From positions 48,263,135 through 48,327,134 of the forward strand of contig JAJKFL010000005.1 of the NCBI GenBank assembly GCA_021186555.1: DNA of 64,000 nt, in the 5' to 3' direction. Both the position numbers and the translations under genes were made by a program. This document shows, piece by piece, positions 54,676 to 64,000 of this stretch; positions within the stretch are counted from its first letter, which is position 1, and every line of letters starts with the position of its first letter. The notes beneath the pieces were generated by a model. The model saw nothing but the letters and a program-made list of their open reading frames with translations, made no database searches and was not told the DNA's origin. Source of the stretch: Reticulitermes speratus. Lineage: Eukaryota; Arthropoda; Insecta; Blattodea; Rhinotermitidae.

Positions 54676-55594
54676 GTGCCCCCACTGGAGAGTGTTCTAA
54701 GATCAATTCTATTCACCAACTCTGCAGCGATTTTTCTAATATTCGTTTTAATATGATCGTCTCATTTAAATTTAGGTTCATTACCGAAAATGTACAATTT
54801 AATTCCTCTGCCGTTGATGAAGTGTCGCTATCTGTAGGGAGGATGTAGAAACATTGCAGGATCACTGAATCAGGTCTTCAAGAGACACATTATACGTATG
54901 GAGATCGTGTTTTGTAACAGTTCCCAGTTTTAATGAGGAAGTGACGTGACGATGGTGGGCTAGACCAATTGTGTCGCGACCGATGACGAATCGACTGGTA
55001 GAGGCAACAATATAATCGCACATCATTCGTTGCTTTTAAGGATATTCTAAAATAGCGAACAATTATTTTTTGTTCTACTTAAGTGTCCTTGTTGTTAAAA
55101 ACAGTAACCTGTACAGAAAATTGCTTCGGATCTCTCATTTTGAGCCACCTCTAAGGTTAACTTAGCGGTAATGCGCCTGACTTGTATTCGACTCTAAAGT
55201 CGACCGGTAGTGACGTAGCTTAGTTTTTGGCATCCGGGACAAGTAATCACAATGGCTCCCCCACCCCCCAACAGGAATTGTGACTTAAAAAAATGCCACA
55301 ACTGTTGACTGAAATTCCTTTTATTTGGCTCAATAATTGTAAATTTGTTGAGCGTAGAAATTCGATTTTTTCGTTTAAAATGTACGTTTTGCCGCCCCTT
55401 GGATTCTGCCGCCTGGGGCATTCGCACCCCCCCCCCCACCCTTCTTGCTTGGCCACTGTCGACGGAATAGTGTCCCTCCAGGCAGATGCCGAGATATCAG
55501 TTTCAGACTCTTGGCGACTGCCTGTTTCCAAATCCTTGCGTTTTACCTGCACATACTTGTACAACCCTCTGAACACTGAATCTACGTTATATAA
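54676..55594. other. Unassigned intergenic stretch
   Basis: C runs occur near 55260-55270 and 55427-55440. No gene or confident element was supported. Confidence 0.35.
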
Positions 55595-55810
55595 AGATTC
55601 AGTTCGTACCGCGCAGTAAACACACTCCGTCTGGGTTATAAAAACCAGTCATTTAATATATAATCTAAAGCTTTCACGGCGACTGAATTCCCATTCATTT
55701 AATGCCGTGTATGGAAATATTCTACTCGCTGTTTCTTTTGAGATCCGTACAAAACACATAAATGTACTGGTGATACATAAAGTGACCATTGGGCCTTAAA
55801 GAGATAATAC
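55595..55810 (+). mobile_element. Dispersed repeat family G, copy 4 (uninterrupted)
   Basis: GTTCGTACCGCGCAGTAAAC, GAGATCCGTACAAAACACAT and AAAGTGACCATTGGGCCTTA define this uninterrupted copy. 55811-56032 shows nothing recognisable. Confidence 0.8.
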
Positions 55811-56032
55811 TGATGTGAGATGGCAGGTCATGCCTGTTGCTTCATGGGATGTGAGGAATGAACGTAAGGGTTGATGATTGTCGCGGAAAACTGAAACAAA
55901 AACGAAAAGGTCAGCAGAGAGAAGACACATGAAAGGGGCAAACAAAAAACGAGTGGAGGAGGGAAGTAAACAAATACAGATGGACAGATAGATCTGGGGT
56001 ACGACACAGCAACAAAGTAAGTTATCTTGCGA

Positions 56033-56508
56033 GTCTTTGGGTTAAGGTACCGAGTAGTCTTTGGGTTAAGATACCCAGTAGTCTTTGGGTTAAGGTACCG
56101 AGTAGTCTTTGGGTTAAGGTACCGAGTAGTCTTTGGGTTAAGGTACCGAGTAGTCTTTGAGTTAAGGTACCGAGTAGTCTGGGTTAGGTACGAGTAGTCT
56201 GGGTTAAGGTACAGAGTAGTATTTGAGTTAAGGTACCGAGTAGTATTTGGGTTAAGGTACCGAGTAGTCTTTGGGTTAAGATACCGAGTAGTCTTTGGGT
56301 TAAGTACCGAGTAGTCTTTGGGTTAAGGTACCGAGTAGTCTTTGGATTAAGGTACCGAGTAGTCTTTGAGTTAAGGTACCGAGTAGTCTTTGGGTTAAGT
56401 ACAGAGTAGTCTTTGGGTTAAGGTACCGAGTAGTCTTTGGGTTAAGGTACCGAGTAGTCTTTGGGTTAAGGTACCGAGTAGTCTTTGGGTTAAGGTACCG
56501 AGTAGTCT
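56033..56508 (+). repeat. Tandem array, 24-bp unit, about 20 copies
   Basis: The unit is GTAGTCTTTGGGTTAAGGTACCGA-like (two parts: GTAGTCTTTGGG and TTAAGGTACCGA). A few units have short deletions. On the minus strand it reads as an open 8-residue repeat (LNPKTTRY), which is not a gene. The right end merges into GTAGTCTGG and FB1-like sequence (TTTTACCAACGTTTCGGATG). Confidence 0.95.
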
Positions 56509-56680
56509 GGCTGATTTTTACCAACGTTTCGGATGAATTTGTTACGTCCATCTTGTGTTATCTAATCTCGTAAATGGTTACCTAAGCACTGGGCGACTCT
56601 CCCTAACTCGTCCTCGCGGCAGAAGCTGGGAGCAACAGGTTATGTCTGCACGGTGTCAACTCAGAAGGCAATCGAAATTT
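56509..56680. repeat. FB1 right-of-array fragment
   Basis: TTTTTACCAACGTTTCGGATG and AGAAGCTGGGAGCAACAGG are FB1-like inner sequences, continuous with the preceding array. Confidence 0.5.
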
Positions 56681-56854
56681 TTACATCTGTCGAGTCCTCA
56701 AATTTCTTTAAGAAAGGAACCACCAAACGCGTATGTAGAAAAGGAAGGAAAGAAAGAATTGAAAAGGAACAAAGTGAGGAAGAGGGGATGAGCCGTAGAC
56801 GGCGAAGGGAAGAAAGAAAAGCCAGAAAAGAAGCCGAAACTTATATTTCAGTCG

Positions 56855-57112
56855 CTCATCCCAGTGGCCGTGCGGTCTAAGGCGTGGGTATGCGGCCGGT
56901 CGCTTACTAGGATTGTGGGTTCGAATCCCGCCGGGGGAATGGGTGTCTGTCTCTTGTGAGTGTTGTGTATTGTCGGGTAGAGGTCTCTGCGTCGGGCTGA
57001 TCACTCGTCCAGAGGAGTCCTACCGAGTGTGATGTGTCTGAGTGTGATCGTGAAGCCTCGATAATAGGGCCCTGGCCCACTAGGGGCTGTTGCGCCATTG
57101 TAAATATATATC
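56855..57112 (+). mobile_element. tRNA-Leu-like SINE, family D
   Basis: GTGGCCGTGCGGTCTAAGGC (A-box region) and GGGTTCGAATCCCGC (B box) resemble a leucine-type tRNA. The body holds AGAGGTCTCTGCGTCGGGC, CAGAGGAGTCCTACCG and CCCACTAGGGGCTGTTGC, ending in AT-rich tail. A second copy is at 60786. Confidence 0.88.
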
Positions 57113-57344
57113 TTTACATTTATTTATTTAGTTATTTATTCATTTCAGTCTATGCAGCTTTCTGAAGTATTCCGGCTCACATTCAGTACGTCGTACCATC
57201 AGCAGTTGTGCCTGGCAAATGACTTACTGCATTGCTCTTGCATGCTTTTGTTAAAATACACTGGTTAAAATTACTTTTAAAATTAAAATTATACTGAGAC
57301 TACATAAAATCAGATGCTGCAAAGTACTGTATATGTGAGTCTTG

Positions 57345-58743
57345 TTGCATCTGTTGCTTATAGGGCTTGAACGTTCTCACTGCAGTCCTAATGGCATATG
57401 TTGCTTATAGAGCCTGAAATGTTCTCACTGTAGTGCTAATGACATCTTTTGTTTATAGAGCCTGAAATGTTCTCACTGTAGTGCTAATGACATCTGTTGT
57501 TTATAGAGCCTGAAATGTTCTCACTGTAGTGCTAATGGCATCTGTTGTTTATAGAGCCTGAAATGTTCTCACTGTAGTGCTAATGGCATCTGTTGCTTAT
57601 AGAGCCTGAAATGTTCTCACTGTAGTGCTAATGACATCTGTTGCTTATAGGGCTTGAAACGTTCTCACTGCAGTCCTAATGGCATATGTTGTTTATAGAG
57701 CCTGAAATGTTCTCACTGTAGTGCTAATGACATCTGTTGCTTATAGGGCTTGAAACGTTCTCACTGCAGTCCTAATGGCATATGTTGTTTATAGAGCCTG
57801 AAATGTTCTCACTGTAGTGCTAATGACATCTGTTGTTTATAGAGCCTGAAATGTTCTCACTGCAGTCCTAATGGCATCTGTTGTTTATAGAGCCTGAAAT
57901 GTTCTCACTGTAGTGCTAATGACATCTGTTGCTTATAGGGCTTGAAACGTTCTCACTGCAGTCCTAATGGCATATGTTGTTTATAGAGCCTGAAATGTTC
58001 TCACTGCAGTCCTAATGGCATCTGTTGTTTATAGAGCCTGAAATGTTCTCACTGTAGTGCTAATGACATCTGTTGCTTATAGGGCTTGAAACGTTCTCAC
58101 TGCAGTCCTAATGGCATATGTTGTTTATAGAGCCTGAAATGTTCTCACTGCAGTCCTAATGGCATATGTTGTTTATAGAGCCTGAAATGTTCTCACTGTA
58201 GTGCTAATGACATCTGTTGCTTATAGGGCTTGAAACGTTCTCACTGCAGTCCTAATGGCATATGTTGTTTATAGAGCCTGAAATGTTCTCACTGCAGTCC
58301 TAATGGCATCTGTTGTTTATAGAGCCTGAAATGTTCTCACTGCAGTCCTAATGGCATATGTTGTTTATAGAGCCTGAAATGTTCTCACTGTAGTGCTAAT
58401 GACATCTGTTGTTTATAGAGCCTGAAATGTTCTCACTGTAGTGCTAATGGCATCTGTTGTTTATAGAGCCTGAAACGTTCTCACTGCAGTCCTAATGGCA
58501 TATGTTGTTTATAGAGCCTGAAATGTTCTCACTGTAGTGCTAATGACATCTGTTGTTTATAGAGCCTGAAATGTTCTCACTGTAGTGCTAATGACATCTG
58601 TTGTTTATAGAGCCTGAAATGTTCTCACTGTAGTGCTAATGACATTGTTGTTTATAGAGCCTGAAATGTTCTCACTGTAGTGCTAATGGCATCTGTTGTT
58701 TATAGAGCCTGAAATGTTCTCACTGTAGTGCTAATGGCATCTG
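57345..58743 (+). repeat. Satellite-like tandem array, 48-bp unit, about 29 copies
   Basis: The unit runs through CATCTGTTGTTTATAG, AGCCTGAAATGTTCTC and ACTGTAGTGCTAATGA. Two subtypes occur: GGGCTTGAAACGTTC with GCAGTCC, and GAGCCTGAAATGTTC with GTAGTGC. They alternate in blocks, indicating higher-order amplification. One unit near 58640 is two bases short. Confidence 0.97.
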
Positions 58744-59454
58744 CGTCACTCATTCAGCGCTGTGTAAGCGATGTTTTTGATCTTATCAGCACACTTGTTA
58801 ATTCTGAAGATGTCTAGCATTATGTAGCAGTTTGTATTTCACTCTGCCGACTGCAGTATTGATATGTGTATTAAAGAGGTCTTCAGTGTTACGTCAGAGC
58901 AGCTTGTTGGATGTTTACAGATGCCAGCCTGAAACCAAGTTCGCATTTCATCAGTATATGGGATTCGTGTAGGTTTTATTCGCGGAATCTACATTCAGTT
59001 ATGAAACTTGGAAGTCACCTTGGGGTTACTCGGAGTTCGTGTTCTTGGAAGGACAGGCACGGGCAGTCGCTTATCTTCTCTTCATAAAGGAGGTTGCGGC
59101 CGGAGACTGTACGCACCAGTTGTCCTCGGCACACATCTCGCCGTTTGCTTCGCACAAACCGGTAATCACTTTTGCGTTCCTCAGAATGTAGCCTATCCAC
59201 AACCTCTTCTTTCCTTCTCAGAACTTGGGGTTAGCACAATTGATGTCTGGTTACGGGCCGATGTTCGATTCCTGGCAGCGGCAGGACTTCTACACTACCA
59301 GGTTGACTCTGGAGTCCACCCAGCCGTCCGGCGGAGCCTAAAGCTAACCACTCACCTGCACGCAATGTAATGTGTGATTTAGGAAGCCTGGAAACTTACA
59401 TCCACGATCCCTATACGCATTCGCGATGTGTTTAGATTTGCTTTCTTCGTAGTA
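58744..59454. other. Unassigned intergenic stretch
   Basis: A possible SINE-like B box (GATGTTCGATTCCTGG) lies near 59260. Nothing else was recognised. Confidence 0.3.
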
Positions 59455-59725
59455 CTGCATAATACAACGGGTTGGACGGTACGAGCTTCGAACCCCGGTA
59501 GGGGAAAGCGATTTTTGTCTGTTTCGAAAACGTCGAGACCGCCTCTGGGGCTCACTGACCCTCATATTCAATAGGTACTGTGGTTCTTTTCCGCGGGTAA
59601 ACTGGCCGGGGCGTGCTGTTGACCACTAGCGCAAGGTTAAGAATGAGTGGTTCTGTATCTCTGCTTCCCTGTATGTTTTCATGGCGTGGACAGGGACACC
59701 TTTACCTTTACAGTATAATTAAAAA
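59455..59725 (+). mobile_element. SINE family B, 5'-truncated
   Basis: GGTTGGACGGTACGAGCTTC passes into the B box TTCGAACCCCGG and the body AACTGGCCGGGGCGTGCTG, ending GGACAGGGACACCTTTACC. Confidence 0.8.
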
Positions 59726-59859
59726 AATTGTCTCTTCAAGAATGTGCCTAGGTCATTCGTCCCCCTCCACAATTCATTCTATTTTTTTTTCCTACAGATG
59801 TATTCAGACTCACTGTTTTCTCCAGTATGTATTCAAAATGTCTTTTTTCTCCATGAGCT

Positions 59860-60115
59860 ACTCAAAGCCACATTCGTTATCCTTCCAAGAATGTGGTCAA
59901 AATCATTGTTTTCTCCAGAATTTACTCAAAAGCACCATTGTTTTCTGCAGAATTTACTCAAAAGCACCATTGTTTTCTGCAGAATTTACTCAAAGCACCA
60001 TTGTTTTCTGCAGAATTTACTCAAAGCACCATTGTTTTCTGCAGAATTTACTCAAACGCACCATTGTTTTCTGCAGAATTTACTCAAAAGCACCACTGTT
60101 TTCTCCAGAATTTAT
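59860..60115 (+). repeat. Tandem array, about 31-bp unit
   Basis: Seven or so units of AATTTACTCAAAGCACC and ATTGTTTTCTGCAG vary by one A. More diverged flanking units (GTACTCAAAAT) extend it to about 59800-60270. The open frames are repeat artefacts. A C run follows at about 60403-60421. Confidence 0.93.
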
Positions 60116-60785
60116 TAAAAATGTCTTGTATATTTTCTAGAATGTACTCAAAATCCGTCGTTTTTCTCCTAATGTACTCAAACTTTTTTCTCCTAAATGT
60201 ACCCAAAACTCGCTAGTTTCTACAGGGTGTACTCAAAATTACTGTTTTATCCAAAATGCACCCAAAATGACCCCTACCTTCTAAACATATACTTGTGCAG
60301 TGCATGTACTGTCGTAATACTTGCCTTTGCCTTTAAGAGGTTCGACATAGTCACTGGGATATTTTTGTGGATTTTCTAGAGAATGCTATTACGGGCTATA
60401 CGCCCCCCCCCCCCCCCCCCCAAATAAAGGTATTCTGAGTGCGATGTTGACGAATACCTTCGGATGCAGAGGTTAAGAATAAGTATATAGATTTGTCTCA
60501 ATATTCCATATTCGCGCTCTTGGTGTCATGATTTGGCATGCTACTTTTAGTAATTAAAATTAAATAGGGAATTTCAGACTCTTTGAAGGTGTGTGGTGTG
60601 TGTGTGTGTGTGTGTGTTGGAGAGAAATGTGAAATAACATCTGGTGGAAACAAAACTAGGCGTCTTCACAAAGCTGTATTCAAATAATACATTGTCAGTA
60701 GAGACAGACAAAAAAAAAACCTAGAGTAGGGATGTATGAGAGACAGAAACTGGTGTGTATGTGTATATATATATATATTTTTTTT

Positions 60786-61039
60786 TCCCCTATGGCTCGT
60801 CAGCCCTATATGGGCCTGGGCCTCCTCGTTTCGTCGAGGCTTCATGGTCACACACATTAGACACACCACAGTCGGTAGGACTCCTCTGGACGAGGGACCA
60901 GCTCGTCGCAGAGACCTCTACCTGACATCACACAACACTCACAACACAACATCCATGCCCTGGCGGATTGGAACCCACGATCCTAGAAGCGAGCGCCGAA
61001 GACCCACGCCTTAGACCGCACGGCTACTGGGATCGGCAT

Positions 61040-61040
<1 letters not shown>
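60786..61040 (-). mobile_element. tRNA-Leu-like SINE, family D
   Basis: The reverse of the 56855 copy: CCACGCCTTAGACCGCACGG is the reversed A-box region and TTGGAACCCACGATCC the reversed, damaged B box. It is flanked by AT microsatellites (60760-60780 and 61042-61075), so its target duplication cannot be read. Confidence 0.85.
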
Positions 61041-61075
<35 letters not shown>

Positions 61076-61368
61076 AGCTGTATGAACATAGATAATAAAC
61101 CCCTTGAAAATGTGGCAAAGTTCAAGTGTTTGGGAACGACAGTAACAAATGAAAGCTGCATGTACGAAGAAATTGAGAGCATATTACATTAGGAATGCCC
61201 GCTACTATTCGGTGCTGAATGTTTTATCTTTCCGTTTGCTGTCTTAGCACATAAATATTAAAATATACAGAATTATAAATTTTATGTTAGTCTCGCCGTG
61301 CATTTTACGATTCAAAGTTTAAAAAACCAACACAATGCACTTCACTTTCACTTCAATATGTATTAATT

Positions 61369-61415
61369 AACCCCTACATATGTTTCGGTTTACATAAAAC
61401 CATCCTCAGGGGGGT
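61369..61415 (-). ncRNA. Hammerhead ribozyme motif, left arm
   Basis: On the minus strand, stem I (ACCCCC, with GGGG as partner) leads to core CTGAGGA (61403-61409), stem II GGTTT/AAACC, GAAA (61383-61386), palindromic stem III ACATATGT (61376-61383) and A at the cleavage site. All invariant core residues of the type-I minimal hammerhead appear present. Confidence 0.72.
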
Positions 61416-61917
61416 CAAAACTACGTTACATCACATCCAATGTTAATACAAGTTTAAATATTGTGCAATGCGTTGCATGTTATTACAATCACTGTAAAAT
61501 CAGAGTTAAAAAACGTATAAAATGTTGCTATAAAATCCTTAAAATTCGTTGAATTTTGTGTGAAATTAAATGTAGTAGAGTAGCCCACTGAGTTATTTCT
61601 CACCTCTGATTATTTAGGTTCTTGGTTTATACAACGCACACGAAACAAACACGACAGAACAACGCTGGACACATTTACTAAAGGTTCCACCACAGTATAC
61701 AAAACCAAGAACCTAAATAATCAGAGGTGAGAAATAACTCAGTGGGCTACTCTACTACAATTTATTATTTCGACACAAAATTCAACGAATTTTAAGTATT
61801 TTATACAACATTTTATACGTTTTTTAACTCTGATTTTACAGTGATTGTAATAACATGCAAGACATTGCACAATATTTAAAATTGTATTAACATTGGATGT
61901 GATGTAACGTAGTTTTG

Positions 61918-61965
61918 ACCCCCCTGAGGATGGTTTTACGTAAAACCGAAACATATGTAGGGGTT
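61918..61965 (+). ncRNA. Hammerhead ribozyme motif, right arm
   Basis: Stem I 5' strand ACCCCC (61918-61923) is followed by core CTGAGGA (61924-61930). A perfect 8-bp stem II comes next (GGTTTTAC/GTAAAACC, 61932-61947), then GAAA (61948-61951) and palindromic ACATATGT (61951-61958). A at 61959 is the predicted cleavage nucleotide and GGGG (61960-61963) closes stem I. It is the mirror partner of the left-arm motif, pointing outward. Confidence 0.75.
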
Positions 61966-62299
61966 AATTAATACATATTGAAGTGAAAGTGACGTGCATT
62001 CTGTTGGTTCTTTAAACTTTGAACAGAACTATAATTTTGCTTATCGTGTATTGGTGTGAAACTTGGTCTGTCATATTAAGGGAAGGACATAGGCTGGGGG
62101 TGTTCCTGAATAGGGTGCTGAGGAAGATATTTGGGCCTAAGATGGACGATGTAACAGGACACTTGTGGAGACTGCATAATGAGAAGTTTTATGATTCGTA
62201 CTCCTCACGAAATATTTTTTCGGTGTTCAAATCAAGGAGGATTAGCTTGGTGGGGCATGTAGCACGTATGGAGGATAACAGAAATTGATACGGGGTTAT

Positions 62300-62490
62300 T
62301 TGGCGAAAACATAAATACTACAAACAAAAACACAGAACTTGTATTAGTCGCTAGTAAGGAAATTGGTCGAGGATTGCAGAGAAAACCGCGTGTTTTTGCG
62401 TCTCGCCAACAGAATGCAGGACCGAATTACAACATAACAGTAGGTAATAAATCCTTCGAAAATGTAACAAAGTTCAAATGCTGATACTGT
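62300..62490 (+). mobile_element. Second RTE-like LINE fragment
   Basis: NTTNKNTELVLVASKEIGRG, then VFASRQQNAGPNYNITVGNK and SFENVTKFKC correspond to the part of the same family that lies upstream of the 61080 fragment, so this is a separate or rearranged copy. Confidence 0.65.
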
Positions 62491-63285
62491 CTGAGGAGTC
62501 TGCACTGGAGGAAAGGCGACCGTCCCTTGTTTGTGACCGGTAACCGATGTCGTCCAGTTAAAAATTGGACTAAAGAAGTGCCTTCGTGTTTTGTGAGTGT
62601 GAGATAATACAGTTATTTTTGTAGTGTTCTGTGTGGTGAGAGCTGTGCATAAATTTGACTTTAGGATCGCTATAAGCGAAACATCTAACAAATGGCGACC
62701 AGTGGAAAGGTCACGCAGTGATAGAGACTTGTGTTTTGGACATGATCTGTTTGTTCTCCCCCGACGATCATCGCAAGTGTTAAGGGACTCTACCCACGCT
62801 GTGCAGGTCAACTGCGTTCTCTGAAAGAAAAGTATTTTGGAAGGACAGTAAACTTCTAAACTTACAAACGTACAGAATACGAAAATTTGTTGTGGGTTCT
62901 ATCGGACTGGATTCCGTTGTTTTGACAAAGTCAGTATTCTGGATCACTGTTATGAGATCTGGGAATAACTTCTCTAAATATCATGGGGGTGGAGGGGGGT
63001 GGGGGCCCCATTATCGAATAGCGTGAAGATCGAACCCCACCCGTTATCTACGCTACTGTATTAGTACCTATTTTTGTCCTGTCCTTGAGTTTTCTGGCCT
63101 TATCTTCAGATAGCACATTAGACTCCCTGCTGTAACATGGGCTACAGCCACAGTGCATTCCTAAGTTCCTCAAAGTACTTTCAATTACACCACGACGTCT
63201 GCCGTCCTCTGCATTCCCAACACCCTGCCATTCGACACTGTAGGCTGCCAACATGTCTGACGCAGCGTTTGTGAACACTTCAGAG
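62491..63285. other. Unassigned stretch with a weak hammerhead-like segment
   Basis: Near 62655-62698, ATTTG and CAAAT could form stem I around TTTAGGA, a CGC/GCG stem and GAAAC; the core is imperfect. No gene was recognised. Confidence 0.3.
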
Positions 63286-63480
63286 CAGTGTTTCTCAATG
63301 CTGTTGGTACAGCGGTCCCCTACAAAATCTCCCCAATTCTGCGAACCCCCTTTCAAAATAATTTCACTCGCGAACCCCTTTGGCCTTAAGATTACAACAT
63401 TACAAATAGGAAATATACGGTACTTAAAACGTCAAAACCTTTATATAAACGTAAAAATTTGTTAAAAAACGCCAATTTTC
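63286..63480 (+). mobile_element. hAT-type terminal region (nonautonomous)
   Basis: CAGTGTTTCTCAATGCTGTT followed by GCGAACCCCCTTTC and TCACTCGCGAACCCCTTTGG matches the usual style of hAT-type element ends. The other end was not identified. Confidence 0.45.
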
Positions 63481-63555
63481 TTAGAGTAGTGACAATAAAA
63501 CCCAGGTTAAGGAAACAACAAAGGAAAGAAACCTCATATTCTGCTGAGTAAAGTA

Positions 63556-64000
63556 CAGGGTGTTTCATAAATCCCTCCGGAATTTCGGAGGTCTGTAGCT
63601 CAGGAGCCAAATCACACACGGGGGATGAGAGCATGTCAGTGAAAAGAGTACATATCCAAATTTTGAACCTACCTTACAAATGTTCAATATGTCCCCCTTT
63701 GGTGACTCGACAGACGTTAATCCTGTAATCTAGCTCCTGCCACACACGTTCCAACATATGAACGTCGATGGTAGCAACTGCATCCATAATTCTTAGCCGA
63801 AGCTCCGGTAAATCTCTTGGTAAAGGAGGCACGTAAACACGATCTTTAACGTAACCCCACAGGAAAAAGTCACATGGAGTAAGGTCGGGTGACCTGGCAG
63901 GCCAGGGAATAAGTGTTGAGCTTTCTGTTCACCTGAAAACGCCATGTTTGCACACCACTGCCTCCTAGCGGAGAAACGGGTAACTACGCCATCGCATCTG
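63556..64000 (-). mobile_element. Tc1/mariner (IS630-type) transposon, internally deleted, runs off window
   Basis: The right end CAGGGTGTTTCATAAATCCC follows a TA at 63554-63555, as expected for this superfamily. On the minus strand the transposase C-terminus reads WPARSPDLTPCDFFLWGYVK, DRVYVPPLPRDLPELRLRIM, ERVWQELDYRINVCR and GGHIEHL, with the stop at 63674-63676. Only about 40 bases upstream of that block lies an ATG (63943-63945) opening MAFSGEQKA, typical of the transposase N-terminus, so most of the gene is deleted. The other end lies beyond the window. Confidence 0.8.

Larger units (their letters stand above)
61279..62022. mobile_element. Foldback element with two hammerhead motifs (Penelope-like pLTR pair)
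   Basis: Two long inverted arms (61311-61628 and 61702-62022) surround a 73-bp spacer. A 32-bp extension (61279-61310) exists on the left only. The near-perfect 12-bp duplication ACAGAATTATAA / ACAGAACTATAA lies at 61267-61278 and 62023-62034. Each arm carries a hammerhead-like motif. Inverted terminal repeats with hammerheads and a one-sided extension of about 30-40 bp are known for Penelope-like elements; no Penelope RT/GIY-YIG gene is present here, so the assignment is inferred. Confidence 0.88.
61080..62290 (+). mobile_element. RTE-like LINE coding fragment, split by a foldback
   Basis: The left part encodes NIDNKPLENVAKFKCLGTTV and, after a frameshift, GNARYYSVLNVLSFRLLS and INIKIYR. 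The right part continues CETWSVILREGHRLGVFLNR, VLRKIFGPKMDDVTGHLWRL and RRISLVGHVARMEDNRN. These join at IKIYRTI once the insertion at 61279-62022 and one copy of its target duplication are removed. Confidence 0.85.

Noticed and set aside
56300..56551. Protein with LNPKTTRY repeats on the minus strand
   Set aside because: It is the translation of a 24-bp tandem array; 24 is a multiple of 3, so openness is automatic.
57345..58743. CRISPR-like regular repeats
   Set aside because: The units are contiguous 48-mers without unique spacers, in a eukaryotic sequence; this is satellite DNA.
59613..60216. Repetitive ORFs (IYSKAPLFSAEFTQ type)
   Set aside because: They are translations of the 31-bp array in several overlapping frames.

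Overview
The window looks like insect nuclear DNA, most probably a large, repeat-rich blattodean genome (cockroach or termite). It has short exons separated by introns of kilobases with GT-AG signals, ZAD-type zinc-finger genes (an arthropod-expanded family), several tRNA-derived SINE families, many non-LTR retrotransposon remnants, Tc1/mariner (IS630-type) remnants and foldback repeats. The Blattodea assignment rests on remembered repeat style and is inference; nothing looks bacterial.

Four protein genes can be assembled from spliced exons. (1) 16-6073, plus strand: the 3' four exons of a retinol-dehydrogenase-like short-chain dehydrogenase; its 5' exons lie before the window. (2) 12177-16108, plus: a complete four-exon ZAD + C2H2 zinc-finger gene with 11 fingers. 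(3) 20279-28119, plus: its tandem paralogue with the same four-exon layout and 8 fingers. (4) 33913-41925, minus: six exons of a Na+/K+-ATPase beta subunit, from the transmembrane segment to the stop, with one intron that appears to be GC-AG. The exon for its cytoplasmic N-terminus was not found.

Introns and intergenic DNA are filled with mobile elements. There is a near-full-length non-LTR element at 6.2-9.3 kb, a second LINE at 22.3-23.9 kb, RTE-like 3' fragments throughout, SINEs with clear target-site duplications (1.56, 25.3, 30.1, 47.8 and 48.3 kb), and two further dispersed families here called E and G. From 42 to 64 kb no gene could be supported: the DNA is SINEs, E and G copies, LINE tails and three tandem arrays (24, 48 and about 31 bp units). 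Transposon copies right of about 43.6 kb keep many CpGs, whereas copies inside the genes to the left are largely CpG-depleted.

The most notable observation is that the palindromic (foldback) repeats carry hammerhead-ribozyme-like cores. The best case is a 744-bp foldback at 61279-62022 inserted in a LINE. Each arm holds an apparently intact type-I hammerhead motif, flanked by a 12-bp near-perfect target duplication and with a one-sided 32-bp extension, as expected for paired pLTRs of a Penelope-like element. A more abundant foldback family, dispersed over the window, carries decayed versions of the same core.
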